Positions 41,893-51,772 of a stretch of DNA of 64,000 bases are shown here, piece by piece. Position numbers and translations under genes: made by a program. Source of the stretch: Candidatus Omnitrophota bacterium. Its GTDB lineage: Bacteria > Omnitrophota > Gorgyraeia > 2-01-FULL-45-10. The stretch spans positions 1-64,000 of the forward strand of contig JBAZKM010000011.1 of the NCBI GenBank assembly GCA_041650805.1, in the 5' to 3' direction. Positions within the stretch are counted from its first letter, which is position 1. Every line of letters begins with the position of its first letter. The notes beneath the pieces were generated by a model. The model was given only the letters and a program-made list of their open reading frames with translations, had not been told where the DNA came from and did no database searches.

Positions 41893-42646
41893 AGGGAATC
41901 GGCTCAGGTTTAAATTCCTGGACTGGGATACGCGCTTCTTCGGCGTCAACTCTTTTACGCTGGATGCGCGCGGCCTTGTCCTGAGACCTGATTCCGGCCG
42001 TTTCCTCGCCCGATCTCTCCGTTCGCTCAAGGGACCTTCTTTCGTCACAGCCAAGATACCGGATGACGCGCCGCGACATGTCATAGATCTCTTATCCGAC
42101 GCAGGTTTCAGATATATGAACACCGAAGTAACGCTGGAATATGTCCGGCGCCCGGAAGACGGCCTGACGGGCCGGATACCCGGCGGCCTTTCGATAGAGA
42201 AGGCCTCCGTGATGCCTCGCGATGCGTACCTCTTAGGAAAGGAGTTCAGGCTGACCCGTTTCCACATGGACGAAAATATAACGCGCGCTAAGAGCGACGG
42301 CGTATGGACGGAGTATATCAAAAATTTCCGGCCGGGCAGGGCAAGCCACGTCTTCATCGCAAAGGCCCGACACGAGACCGCGGGCATCATACTCGTCAAC
42401 CGATCCGCTCAAGAAGGGGAGTACGTCAATAACCTCTTCTTCGTTGCTATCAAGAAGAAGTTCAGGGCCAAAGGCGCAGGAAGGGCCCTCATCAGGCGCT
42501 CCCTTAAATGGTGCGCCGGCCAGGGCGGCACCGTTACCGTGGGCACGCAGGCGAACAATGTCGGAGCGCTCAATTTCTATATGAAGAACGGTTTTACGAA
42601 AGTGCGCGGCACGAAGACGGTCCTGCACAGGTGGAGCGGACGATAA
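41867..42646 (+). CDS. GNAT N-acetyltransferase, WecD/SpsD-like
   Basis: A 259-residue acetyltransferase. The N-terminal LDWDTRFFG (18-26) is the hallmark of WecD-type dTDP-fucosamine acetyltransferases and SpsD-like proteins; the C-terminal half has the GNAT acetyl-CoA loop (RAKGAGRAL) and NVGALNFYMKNGF. It would acetylate the amino group installed by the aminotransferase at 32092. It overlaps the PseG-like gene by 26 bases. Confidence 0.8.
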   Translation: MKDLTITDKGNRLRFKFLDWDTRFFGVNSFTLDARGLVLRPDSGRFLARSLRSLKGPSFVTAKIPDDAPRHVIDLLSDAGFRYMNTEVTLEYVRRPEDGLTGRIPGGLSIEKASVMPRDAYLLGKEFRLTRFHMDENITRAKSDGVWTEYIKNFRPGRASHVFIAKARHETAGIILVNRSAQEGEYVNNLFFVAIKKKFRAKGAGRALIRRSLKWCAGQGGTVTVGTQANNVGALNFYMKNGFTKVRGTKTVLHRWSGR

Positions 42647-42648
42647 AG

Positions 42649-44472
42649 ATGCGGACAATAATATTCCTCGATTACTTTGAAGACCTGTCCGACGCGGTGC
42701 CTGTCATAGAGAAGACCTGCCGCCGTCTGGCTTCGAAACCTCTCCTCGTCTCCTCGAACTTCGATAATAGCGCGCTCTCCGAGCGCCTGGGCCTCGAGAT
42801 CGTTTACTTCGACGACCTCTTATCCCAGGGCGATTACGATCTTATGGATGAATATGTTTACGGCATGGCGAAGACGTGGCATGCCTCGTTACCTGAGAGG
42901 GAGGGGCTCACCGTTCATAAAGGCATCTCGTTCGGCGTTATAGGGGAGGAGAGGGCCCAGCGTTTATTCACGCCCTCCATAAAAAATCTCCAGATAGTCC
43001 TGAATATGGCAGAAAGGTTCCGGCCGGATAAGATAATATTGGCGGGCGAGAGGGATATCTTCTCGGGCCTCGTCTCTTTTATAGAGAAGAACCTCCGGAT
43101 CCCCGCTGAATTCGTTGAGGTGCGGAAGAAGAGGGACTTATGCGGCGATACTAAACGGTTCGTTGCAGACCTGCTTTCGGAGATGGTCGATATATTCATA
43201 AGGAATAAGTCACTGCGCCGGCCGATCAAAGGGGATATCCTTATTGACGCGCGCCTTTCGCCTGAGCTAAAAGGCCTCGGGAAGAGGCACCGTCTATTCC
43301 GTTATCTTATGGAGAAGGGTCTGCGTGTAAGGTGGCAGCTTATCGTGAAGGAGAGGGTGCTATTCGCCCCGGTCCTGGAAGACGGCATGATCGCGAAGAT
43401 CAAGGGCCGCCGGTTGCGTATCTACTGGCGTTCGGCGAAGGATGACAGGAAATTCCGGGACAGTTTTATCTATAAAGGATTTTCCATATGGGATGTGGTC
43501 GAAAGGCCTATAGAGGAACTGGTATTGAACGATTTCGCGGCCATCAGCGATAATATGGTCTTCCTCGAAAAGTTCTATAAAGCGCTGAAACCCCGCGTTG
43601 TCGTGCTGCGGGAGGCGGTGAGGATGCCTGAGAAGACGATCGTCTCTGCCGCCGGACTTTCCGGGGCGCGGACGTTCGTGGTCCAGCATGGGCTCCTCGC
43701 AGAGAGGTATGTATATACCAGGCTCTTTTCCGACCGGATAGCATTATGGGGCAGCTCCGGTATAGAGTGGTACGGGAGATACGGGAACGACACCTCAAGA
43801 TGCGTCGTCACGGGAAAACCCGGCCACGACGCGCTGTATTCGAGGATGCGCGACGGGTCATTGAGCGCCGGAGGCGGTCCTCAGAAAGATCCCCGGGCCG
43901 CGGAGACGATACTTTATGTGCCGAGCTACTTCAAGGATATAAAATGGCTTCATGGTGTATTCTACCCCTACGATTCGGAATATGTCTCCATGGACGCGAT
44001 CACGGCGGCCATGCGCCATTTTCCCGATAAGCGACTCGTCATAAAGGTGCACCCTTTCGATCCCGTGGATATTGATAGATTCACAACTTCCAGGCTGCGA
44101 GGCCTCGGTAACGTGACTGCGGTGAAGAATGCCGATATCCTGAAACTGATAGCGGAGAGTTCCCTGGTGATAACGTCCCTATTCTCCTCTTCCGCCCTGG
44201 ATGCCGTCATATTGGATAAGCCGGTGATAGCGCTGAACGTATATAAGCGTGAGGACCTGGTGCCCTTTGTCAAATACGGCGTCGCGCTCGGGGCCAAAAA
44301 TTCCGAAGAATTAAAGGGTGCGATAAGCCGAATACTGGGTGACGCGAAGACGCGGGAAGGGCTTGCCGCGAACCGCCCGCAATTTATACGCGATTACGCT
44401 TATGCGATCGACGGAAAAGCGACGGAAAGGGTCATGAACGAAATAGAAAAATTTATCTCCGAAGCCATATGA
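42649..44472 (+). CDS. large GT-B-like transferase (capsule/CDP-glycerol transferase-like)
   Basis: A 607-residue cytosolic protein without membrane segments. The C-terminal half reads as a GT-B transferase: VVQHGLLAERY, WGSSGIEWYG, GKPGHDALY, then VIKVHPFD, SSLVITSLFSSSALDAVILDKPVIAL and a C-terminal helix. This combination recalls capsule polysaccharide, CDP-glycerol and polysialyltransferase-like families. The first 250 residues are not recognised. Lying just after the nonulosonate genes it is the best candidate to transfer that sugar, by inference. The start is ATG 42649, three bases after the preceding stop. Confidence 0.6.
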   Translation: MRTIIFLDYFEDLSDAVPVIEKTCRRLASKPLLVSSNFDNSALSERLGLEIVYFDDLLSQGDYDLMDEYVYGMAKTWHASLPEREGLTVHKGISFGVIGEERAQRLFTPSIKNLQIVLNMAERFRPDKIILAGERDIFSGLVSFIEKNLRIPAEFVEVRKKRDLCGDTKRFVADLLSEMVDIFIRNKSLRRPIKGDILIDARLSPELKGLGKRHRLFRYLMEKGLRVRWQLIVKERVLFAPVLEDGMIAKIKGRRLRIYWRSAKDDRKFRDSFIYKGFSIWDVVERPIEELVLNDFAAISDNMVFLEKFYKALKPRVVVLREAVRMPEKTIVSAAGLSGARTFVVQHGLLAERYVYTRLFSDRIALWGSSGIEWYGRYGNDTSRCVVTGKPGHDALYSRMRDGSLSAGGGPQKDPRAAETILYVPSYFKDIKWLHGVFYPYDSEYVSMDAITAAMRHFPDKRLVIKVHPFDPVDIDRFTTSRLRGLGNVTAVKNADILKLIAESSLVITSLFSSSALDAVILDKPVIALNVYKREDLVPFVKYGVALGAKNSEELKGAISRILGDAKTREGLAANRPQFIRDYAYAIDGKATERVMNEIEKFISEAI

Positions 44473-45902
44473 AGATACTATTGATAAACCCGCTCTGCAG
44501 ATTGCCGTTCATGCTCCCGCTCGGTCTTGGTTATATAGCGAGCGTAGCCAGGAACGAAGGGCATAGCGTCAACTTGCTCGATATCAACGGGTTCGGATAT
44601 TCCGAAGGCCGGGTAGAGGCGGCATTGAAGTCGTCCGAGTTTGACATCGTAGGGATAGGCGGGCTCACCTCTACCTATAGATATGTCAAGTGGCTGGCGC
44701 GGACCATCAGGCAGATGAAACCCGGCGTCAAGATAGTCGCAGGCAACATGGTTGCCACCGCCCATCCGGAGCTGTTGCTCGCCAGGAGCGATGTCGATAT
44801 CGCCGTTATAGACGAAGGGGAGACGACTTTCAGGGAGCTATGCGCGGCGATAGAACGCGGCACGGACCTGAAGGCGGTGGACGGGATCTTCTTTAAGGAG
44901 AATGGGGCCATAGTCAAGACAGGGCCGCGCTCGAGGATAACAGACCTCGACTCGTTGCCGTTCCCGGCATGGGACCTCTTCCCTATGGAGACATATCTGA
45001 ATAACTCCACGCAGTCCGCCGCGACCTTCGGCCTCAGGTCCATAAATATATCGTCGGTAAGAGGGTGCCCATACGACTGCGTATTCTGTTCGCGCCCTTT
45101 CGGCACCAAGGCCTACGCGCGGTCCGCCAAGAGCATAGTCGGCGAGATGAAGGAACTGCGAGAGAGGTACCGCGTGGATTTTATAGATTTTTCCGACGAT
45201 CTTTTTATGTTGAACGAGAAGCGGATAGGGGAGTTCTGCGATCTTCTCGTAGCGGAAGGGTTGGATCTCAGATGGGGCGCTTCGGGGAGGGTGAACCTCG
45301 TCAATGATCGTATCTTATCGAAGATGCATAAGGCCGGCTGCGCCGAACTCTCTTACGGCTTTGAGAGCGGCAGCCAGGAGATGCTCGACAGGATGGGGAA
45401 GAGGGCCACCGTGGCCCAGGCGGAAGAGGCGGTCGCGGCTACGAGGAAGGCCGGCATACGCGTCACAGGGTCTTTCATATTCGGCATGCCGGGAGAGACC
45501 GGAGATACCATAAAAGAGACGCTCGGGTTCATAAAACGGACGCGGCTTCCCCTGTACCGTTTTTTCTACGCCACGCCTTATCCCGGCACAAAGTTATATG
45601 AGATAGCGAGAGAGATGGGACGACTCCCGGCCGATGAAGACCGTTATCTGGAAAACTTGGGAGAGATGCGTACCACTTTCCTGGTCAACCTGACCGATTT
45701 TCCGGACGAAGAGCTGGTGAGGTTAAAGAACGGGTCGGAAGCGATCGCCAGGAAGAACCTGCCTCTTTCCGTTAAATTAGAACTCTTTACGGAAGATTGG
45801 CAGAGACGTTATATAATCGTCCGCCGCAGCATAAAAGATTCAGGCCTCATCGCTACACTTAAGAAGATATATTCAAAGGTCCTGTTAAAGGTTAAGAGAT
45901 GA
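44469..45902 (+). CDS. B12-binding-domain radical SAM protein
   Basis: A 477-residue protein: cobalamin-binding domain (about 1-135, LPLGLGYIAS and VIDEGE), a linker with DSLPFPAWDLFP, and radical SAM motif C200xxxC204xxC207 (RGCPYDCVFC). A substrate-like GSFIFGMPGET follows. Of the same subclass as 25822 and 57660 but not a close copy of either. Placed between a transferase and the flippase with ATGA junctions on both sides, it may modify a sugar or lipid-linked glycan; the chemistry (often methylation) is unknown. Confidence 0.8.
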   Translation: MKILLINPLCRLPFMLPLGLGYIASVARNEGHSVNLLDINGFGYSEGRVEAALKSSEFDIVGIGGLTSTYRYVKWLARTIRQMKPGVKIVAGNMVATAHPELLLARSDVDIAVIDEGETTFRELCAAIERGTDLKAVDGIFFKENGAIVKTGPRSRITDLDSLPFPAWDLFPMETYLNNSTQSAATFGLRSINISSVRGCPYDCVFCSRPFGTKAYARSAKSIVGEMKELRERYRVDFIDFSDDLFMLNEKRIGEFCDLLVAEGLDLRWGASGRVNLVNDRILSKMHKAGCAELSYGFESGSQEMLDRMGKRATVAQAEEAVAATRKAGIRVTGSFIFGMPGETGDTIKETLGFIKRTRLPLYRFFYATPYPGTKLYEIAREMGRLPADEDRYLENLGEMRTTFLVNLTDFPDEELVRLKNGSEAIARKNLPLSVKLELFTEDWQRRYIIVRRSIKDSGLIATLKKIYSKVLLKVKR

Positions 45903-47389
45903 GCAAGACCAAAAAGTTTTTCAAAGACGTCGTATTCTATTCGGGGAGCAACCTTCTCGCGAATATCATGAACTTCATCACGGCCATAGTGGTGCGCAAG
46001 ATATTACAGCCGGCCTTGATGGGGCTCTATAACGAGATAATGCTTATCTTCGACTATGCCCAGTATTCGCACCTTGGTATAATCAATTCCCTCGATAAGG
46101 AGCTGCCGTACCTCTACGGCAAGAAGGACTACGGCCAGGTGGAGCGGGTCAGGAACATCGGTTTCACCGTATGCCTGATGGTCGTCGCCAGTATAAGCGC
46201 AGGCATCCTGATCGCCTCCTTCTTCGTGAGGTCGGCCGACATGCTCCTCCTGAACGGCATCCGCATCGTATCTATCCTGATAGTGGCGCGGCTCATCGGC
46301 TCGCTCTATGTAGTATTGAACAGGTCTAAACACGAATTCGCGGTGATCAGCAAATACACAATGCTGGTGGCCGCGCTCGACCTGGTGCTCAAAGTGGTCC
46401 TGATACTGAAATTCGGATTGTACGGCCTCCTGTGGGCGTCCGTCATCACGGCGTTAGCAGGGCTCATATATTTTTACGCGGCCAGCGGAGAGCGTTTCAG
46501 CTTCTTATTTGACTTCGCAGTGCGCGATATCGCGCGTCTTCTCAAGATAGGTTTCCCGATATTCCTTACCGGGTTCGTATTCATGACATTGACCAACATA
46601 GACCGGATAATGATCCTGCGCCTCCTCGATACCGAGAAGCTCGGTCTTTACACGATAGGGCTGATGGTGAACGTATATATAGTGCAGCTCCCCAACCTCG
46701 TATATGCGGTCATATTCCCGCGTTTCTACCAGGCGTACGGGGAGAGGCAGAACATATTCGAGATAAAGGACCTCTTCGTCAAGCCGACGCTAGTATTCGC
46801 ATATCTATTCCCGGTATTGATAGGCGGCGTGATCCTCATCCTGCCGCTCCTTGTGCACTACATATTGCCCGCTTACGCGCCGGGCCTCTTCCCGGCGTAT
46901 CTATTGCTGCTGGGCTCTTTCTTTCTAGCCCTGGTGAATATGCCCGGCTATCTCCTGGTGGTCCTGGATAAGCAATTCAGGATGGTGATGATCTCCGGCG
47001 CATGCGTAGCTTTAAGCATCTTCTTTATCTATATAGCGGTGCGCAGATTCAACCTCGGCCTGGCCGGGGTCGCTATAGGGGCATCGCTGGCCTATCTCTC
47101 ATACACGAGCGCCCTCATCTCTTACGCATTCACCCACTATACGAAGAAGGTATCGGAGCACGTCCGGTTTTTAGCCGAGTTGTACATGCCCCTCGTGTGG
47201 GTCATCGCCATGCTCTTCATCGTGCGGGCGTTCAGGACGGATGTCTCCGGCCGTATCGGCGCCGATCTTATCTCTATGTTCGGAAAGTCCGCCGTCTTTT
47301 TGATCGGCTGCATCCCGCTGGCCTTATTTGCCAATAAGAAGACGGGGATCATTACGCTGTTGCGAAGTACGTATATGAAAAAGACGTAA
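45899..47389 (+). CDS. Wzx-type polysaccharide flippase (MOP superfamily)
   Basis: A 496-residue membrane protein with about 12-14 hydrophobic segments, starting FFKDVVFYSGSNLLANIMNF, which resembles the first helix of polysaccharide flippases. LTNIDRIMILRLLDTEKLGLYTIG in the seventh or eighth helix region is typical. It would flip the undecaprenyl-linked repeat unit across the inner membrane. A single flippase is visible, consistent with one Wzx-dependent product. ATGA-coupled to the radical SAM gene. Confidence 0.85.
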   Translation: MSKTKKFFKDVVFYSGSNLLANIMNFITAIVVRKILQPALMGLYNEIMLIFDYAQYSHLGIINSLDKELPYLYGKKDYGQVERVRNIGFTVCLMVVASISAGILIASFFVRSADMLLLNGIRIVSILIVARLIGSLYVVLNRSKHEFAVISKYTMLVAALDLVLKVVLILKFGLYGLLWASVITALAGLIYFYAASGERFSFLFDFAVRDIARLLKIGFPIFLTGFVFMTLTNIDRIMILRLLDTEKLGLYTIGLMVNVYIVQLPNLVYAVIFPRFYQAYGERQNIFEIKDLFVKPTLVFAYLFPVLIGGVILILPLLVHYILPAYAPGLFPAYLLLLGSFFLALVNMPGYLLVVLDKQFRMVMISGACVALSIFFIYIAVRRFNLGLAGVAIGASLAYLSYTSALISYAFTHYTKKVSEHVRFLAELYMPLVWVIAMLFIVRAFRTDVSGRIGADLISMFGKSAVFLIGCIPLALFANKKTGIITLLRSTYMKKT

Positions 47390-47399
47390 CCGGAGGTAC

Positions 47400-48692
47400 A
47401 TGGCTTCTGACAGGTTTTTCCGGCAGATAGCGAAATGGACGGCGATAGGCCTTTTATTGCGCGTGGCGTTGATGTTCACTGCCATGCACGGCCAGGACCT
47501 GGTCTTCATACACTACTTTCCGTCGGTATGTATACGCGAAGGGACCTGGGACCCGTACGGCCTTATCAGGACCAGTTTCCCGGCATTCCCGTCAACATAT
47601 TATGGCCCCGTCTTCTATTTTATAATGATAATAGCCCAGGCCATGACCAGGTTGTTCTCTGACCCGTCATCGCTTATCGAGATATTGAAGATATCGGCCA
47701 CCATGATGTTCGGCGATTCCACGACTGCAGATTACGCGCGCGCCTTCGCGGGGAAGGGGCTCTATAAAAATCTCTTTCTCATGAAGCTCCCGTACCTCGC
47801 GTTCGACCTTTTGATGGCGGCCATCATTCTGCGCATGGCACGGGCGAAGGATACAGCGCTCGCGTCTTATAAATTATGGATGCTGAACATAGTGGTGCTG
47901 CACAGCACGTACGCGGTAGGCCAGTTCGATATAGTCCCGGCATTTTTCGTACTGGCGGCGGCTCTTGCCGCCGTCAGGAAGAGGCCGTATCTATGCATGG
48001 TGCTCCTGGGTCTCGGCGGAGGGACTAAATTATTCCCGTATCTATTGATCGGTCCGGCGGCGTTCCTCCTGGGCGATACATGGCGCAAGCGGTGCGCGCT
48101 ATCTTTAGCCGCAGCCGCAGCTGCCATATTGCCGTACGTGCCATTCATGCTATCGTCAGGAAATGCGATATTCGGGTCCCTCATCCTTGGCCGGTACTAT
48201 TCGGGCCCTGCCCGGTGGGCGCTCCCGGCCATATGCGCCTGCCTGTATATCCTGATCCTTATATATGCCGCTAAAGATTCGGTCAGGGGGGAACCGGCAA
48301 AGTCGATCATCTTCTATTTTCTCGCGGTCGGTTTCCTGACATATGCGGTGACGCCGATAAGCTTCAGGTATTTTGTATTCATAACGCCGCTCCTGGCGCT
48401 CGTCATCCCGGGGAATAAACGGTTCGGCCTTTTCATGCTATTCGTCATATTGCTCCTGGCTTTTGTGAGATTGCCGGACAGGGACCTGCAGATGGGGCTC
48501 TTTGCGCCTATCGACCCCGGCCGCTTCGCCGGTATTCCCGCCCTCCAGGAGATCATCGGAAAGGTCGTACCCATAAACGCGCTGTACAGTATCGCGGCCA
48601 AGGCGCTCTTATTCTCTTTCTTCGGAGCCGTCGCCTGGATATGGGCCATTAAGATAAAGAGCGAGGAGCGGCATATATGGCCAACGATATAG
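47400..48692 (+). CDS. GT-C membrane mannosyltransferase-like protein
   Basis: A 430-residue protein with about ten membrane segments. GQFDIVPAFFVLAA and GGGTKLFPYLL are signature-like strings of the PIG-M/GT87-type GT-C families. The polyprenol-phosphate-mannose synthase gene that overlaps its end by 16 bases could supply the lipid-linked donor. The GGAGG site is unusually close to the ATG (about four bases). Acts on the periplasmic face if the assignment is right. Confidence 0.65.
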   Translation: MASDRFFRQIAKWTAIGLLLRVALMFTAMHGQDLVFIHYFPSVCIREGTWDPYGLIRTSFPAFPSTYYGPVFYFIMIIAQAMTRLFSDPSSLIEILKISATMMFGDSTTADYARAFAGKGLYKNLFLMKLPYLAFDLLMAAIILRMARAKDTALASYKLWMLNIVVLHSTYAVGQFDIVPAFFVLAAALAAVRKRPYLCMVLLGLGGGTKLFPYLLIGPAAFLLGDTWRKRCALSLAAAAAAILPYVPFMLSSGNAIFGSLILGRYYSGPARWALPAICACLYILILIYAAKDSVRGEPAKSIIFYFLAVGFLTYAVTPISFRYFVFITPLLALVIPGNKRFGLFMLFVILLLAFVRLPDRDLQMGLFAPIDPGRFAGIPALQEIIGKVVPINALYSIAAKALLFSFFGAVAWIWAIKIKSEERHIWPTI

Positions 48693-49393
48693 TAGTAGTC
48701 GTCCCGACCTATAACGAGAGCGAGAATATCGGACGGCTGATAGAAGAGATAAATCTCCTTCGATTGCCGCTCGACATATTGATAGTCGATGACAATTCCC
48801 CGGACGGCACCGGAGAGATGGTGGAGGCGCTGAAGAAGAGGATAGCCAATATCGATATTATTCACCGGAGGGAGAAGGAGGGGCTGGGGCCCGCGTATCT
48901 GGAGGCCTTCCGTTACCTCCTGGCAGAGGGCGGCTATAAGTACATAGTCCAGATGGACGCCGATCTCTCCCATGATCCTAAGGATATACCGCGGCTCCTG
49001 GAGGCCGCCAGCCGGTGCGATGCGGCGATCGGGTCAAGATACGTCAAGGGCGGCGGTGCCGCCAGCGACTGGGGTATCTTCCGGAAGATGATATCCAGAT
49101 ACGGGAATTTCTACGCTCGGGTCATCGCGGGGCTCGAGGTCTCCGACTGTACGGCGGGATTTAAGTGTTACAGGGCTGAGGCGCTGCGGTCCATAGACCT
49201 TAACAAAAAGTTCCTGAACGGGTACGGTTTTCAGGTCCAGATGCTTTATGAGCTCGAGAGAAAGGGTTTCAAGCTCTGCGAGGTGCCCATATATTTCACC
49301 GAACGCCGGAAGGGCGCATCCAAAATGAGCTTGAATATAGTGGTGGAGGCGTTCTTCTACCTTCTCTTGATGCGGCTGGGTATAAAAAAGTAG
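48677..49393 (+). CDS. polyprenol-phosphate mannose/glucose synthase (DPM1-like, GT2)
   Basis: A 238-residue soluble GT-A enzyme with VVPTYNESENI (8-18), DDNSPDGT (38-45), metal site DADLSHD (94-100) and GSRYVKGG, ending in KGASKMSL, all close to the catalytic domain of dolichol-phosphate mannose synthases. It lacks the C-terminal membrane segments of some bacterial versions. It transfers a hexose, probably mannose, from a nucleotide donor to polyprenyl phosphate, making the donor for the GT-C enzymes encoded around it. Confidence 0.88.
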   Translation: MANDIVVVVPTYNESENIGRLIEEINLLRLPLDILIVDDNSPDGTGEMVEALKKRIANIDIIHRREKEGLGPAYLEAFRYLLAEGGYKYIVQMDADLSHDPKDIPRLLEAASRCDAAIGSRYVKGGGAASDWGIFRKMISRYGNFYARVIAGLEVSDCTAGFKCYRAEALRSIDLNKKFLNGYGFQVQMLYELERKGFKLCEVPIYFTERRKGASKMSLNIVVEAFFYLLLMRLGIKK

Positions 49394-49399
49394 GAAGAT

Positions 49400-50461
49400 A
49401 TGCGGATCTTATTCTTTACCATAGGCACCAGAGTATATCCAAGTTCGCGGGTACGGGTCTACGGCTACCTGCCATACCTTGAAAAGGAAGGCGTCGGATA
49501 TAAGATCATAAACCTCTTATCCCAGCGCCACACCATGAACAACCTCAAGATGAAAAAGGAGAGTGCCGCATCCTTCATATGCGAAAGGGCGGTTATGGCC
49601 AAACAGATGGCCCGGGCAGTGGTGTCGGCGTCAAGATATGACATCGTTTTCCTGCAGAAGGTCTTGTTGCCGAAAACGGTATTGAATGCGATCGGCGCGC
49701 GGAACGGCAGGATAGTGTTCGATTTCGATGACGCTATATACCTCTCCGGCGACGGATCGCGGTATAGATTTACGGATGCCGTGGCATCGAGCAGGGCGGT
49801 GATCGCTTCGAGCGATTTTCTGGCCGCGAAAGCGGTGACATACAACAAGAACGTGGTCGTCATCCCGACTTCAGTAGAGACGTCCAGATATAGACCTAAG
49901 ACCCCGGCCGGGCAGGATGGGCCGTTCGTTATAGTATGGATAGGCACGCCTGAAGCATCAAAATACTTATATGGCATACGCAGCGTCCTTATAAGATTGG
50001 TGAAGAGATACGGCGACCGCATAACCGTAAAGCTTATCGGGCTCGATGAGTTTAAGACAGGCGACGTTATGACGGACAGACGCATAAAGCTCATACGCTG
50101 GAGCGAGGGGACGGAGGCGGACGAGATCGCGTCGGCGGACGCCGGCATAATGCCTATGGACGAGGATGAATGGTCGCTGGGGAAGGCGGGCTATAAACTC
50201 GTCCAGTATATGGCAGGCGGGCTTCCGGTCCTGTCGTCCGCCAGCGGCATCGCCAAGACGCTGGTCGAAGAAGGGGTGAACGGTTTTTTGGTTAAGGACG
50301 AGGACGGCTGGTTCAACAGGATATCTTTTCTCATCTCCGACAGGGACCGGGCCGGGCGCATGGGTCTGACGGGACGGGAGAAGGCGGAGACGGAATATTC
50401 CTATAAAGCCAACTTCGGGAAATTTTACTCCGTCTTGAAAAGGTGCGCGGAGACGCCATGA
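49400..50461 (+). CDS. family 1/4-type glycosyltransferase
   Basis: A 353-residue GT-B enzyme. It begins MRILFFTIGTRVYPSSRVRVY; the C-terminal domain has VWIGTPEASKYL, ADAGIMPMDEDEWSLGKAGYKLVQYMAGG and GLPVL. The protein at 59207 has the same landmarks (MRLLFVPYGTEQAPATRYRV; GWIGSPATTVYL; MPMPDDEWTKGKLG), so the two are paralogues. Sugar specificity is not readable. ATGA overlap links it to the next gene. Confidence 0.78.
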   Translation: MRILFFTIGTRVYPSSRVRVYGYLPYLEKEGVGYKIINLLSQRHTMNNLKMKKESAASFICERAVMAKQMARAVVSASRYDIVFLQKVLLPKTVLNAIGARNGRIVFDFDDAIYLSGDGSRYRFTDAVASSRAVIASSDFLAAKAVTYNKNVVVIPTSVETSRYRPKTPAGQDGPFVIVWIGTPEASKYLYGIRSVLIRLVKRYGDRITVKLIGLDEFKTGDVMTDRRIKLIRWSEGTEADEIASADAGIMPMDEDEWSLGKAGYKLVQYMAGGLPVLSSASGIAKTLVEEGVNGFLVKDEDGWFNRISFLISDRDRAGRMGLTGREKAETEYSYKANFGKFYSVLKRCAETP

Positions 50462-51747
50462 AAAAGACAATGATATTGCTCGCCGTATTTGCTCTTGCAT
50501 TCGTCGTGCGGGCCGTTTTCCTGTCCGGAGATACGGCAAAGCTGGAGTGCGATGAAGCGGAGTACGAGCGCCTGGCGCTCAACCTCGTATCATCCAGGGG
50601 GTATATAAATTCGGCGGACGGGTCGCCGACGGCGCTGAGACCTCCGTTATATCCCGTATTCCTGGCCGCGACATATGAGATCTTTGGCCATGATCTGTTT
50701 ATCGTCAGGATGATCCAGGTGATATTGAGCGCATTGACCGTATGCCTCCTGTGCCTGATAGCCTACAGGATATTCGATGGCACCGCCGCCCTGGTTACGG
50801 CCGTCATGACGTCGTTTTACATGCCCTTCGCCAGATGCTCAGGCATGATCTATACCGAGACGCTCTTTACGTTCCTCCTCGTCCTGATCGTCTATATGGC
50901 GCTCCGGATAAAGCGGCCGGGGCCTGCCGCGTTCTGCCTCCTCGGCCTTTTATGCGGCCTCCTGACCCTGGTGAGGTCCACGGCATTCCTCATCCCGTTC
51001 GTGCTTGTGCCTTATCTCTTCTTCAGGATGAGGGACGTCTCTTTCGCCAAAAAGGCCGTCGTCTCGCTTGCGCTCGTCCTGTCCTTTGTTGCGGCGATCC
51101 TGCCGTGGTCAGTCAGAAATTACAGGGTATTCGGCAGGCCGGTCTTCGTATCGACGAACGCAGGCCTCAACCTTTACCAGGCCGTGAGCTTCACCGGCGG
51201 CAAGGTCTTCGACCTCGATACGGCGAACGACCCGGTCGCGGCAAAGGCGGACGCGATCGTCGATGAGGTCGAGCGTAATGATTTTTATGTCAGATCGGCA
51301 TTCGATGTCTATATGAAGAGGCCGCTATTTACGCTTAAGATGTTCGCTGTGAGGGTATTATTCTTCCTCAACGTATATGATTGGGAGATACTGGGAGGGG
51401 AGACGCTCAATTATCACTTTCTCTTCGTGCTTCCTTTTGCCGTTTTGGGGAGCGTCTTCTCCTTGAGGAGGCGCAAGGACGCAGCGATCCTTTTTCTCTC
51501 CATAATCTATTTTGCCGCATTTACGCTTCTCTTCCCCGGGACGCCGCGCTACAGATTTCCGATAGACGGCTTCATAATAGTCCTCGCCTCTTACGGCCTG
51601 GTTCTCTTCATGCGCCGGTACACAAATAAGGTCTATCCTGCCCTTGCAGTAAGCGCCTATCTCATCATCACATACATTCTTTACGCGCAGTCCCTTCAGG
51701 TGAAGTACGCCATCAGGGAGCTGATGCGCCGTATCGGATTGTGGTAG
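50458..51747 (+). CDS. GT39/ArnT-like membrane glycosyltransferase
   Basis: A 429-residue protein with about ten membrane segments. The first periplasmic loop has ECDEAEYERLALNLV followed by RPPLYPVFLA, the acidic-pair and PPLYP pattern of dolichyl-phosphate-mannose protein mannosyltransferase (GT39) and ArnT-like enzymes. It would use a polyprenyl-phosphate sugar made by the DPM1-like enzyme. It is the last gene before the 206-base gap with a repeat and a promoter, so it may end a transcription unit. Confidence 0.75.
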   Translation: MKKTMILLAVFALAFVVRAVFLSGDTAKLECDEAEYERLALNLVSSRGYINSADGSPTALRPPLYPVFLAATYEIFGHDLFIVRMIQVILSALTVCLLCLIAYRIFDGTAALVTAVMTSFYMPFARCSGMIYTETLFTFLLVLIVYMALRIKRPGPAAFCLLGLLCGLLTLVRSTAFLIPFVLVPYLFFRMRDVSFAKKAVVSLALVLSFVAAILPWSVRNYRVFGRPVFVSTNAGLNLYQAVSFTGGKVFDLDTANDPVAAKADAIVDEVERNDFYVRSAFDVYMKRPLFTLKMFAVRVLFFLNVYDWEILGGETLNYHFLFVLPFAVLGSVFSLRRRKDAAILFLSIIYFAAFTLLFPGTPRYRFPIDGFIIVLASYGLVLFMRRYTNKVYPALAVSAYLIITYILYAQSLQVKYAIRELMRRIGLW

Positions 51748-51772
51748 GGGGTTATGCCTCTCGCTTCCATCG

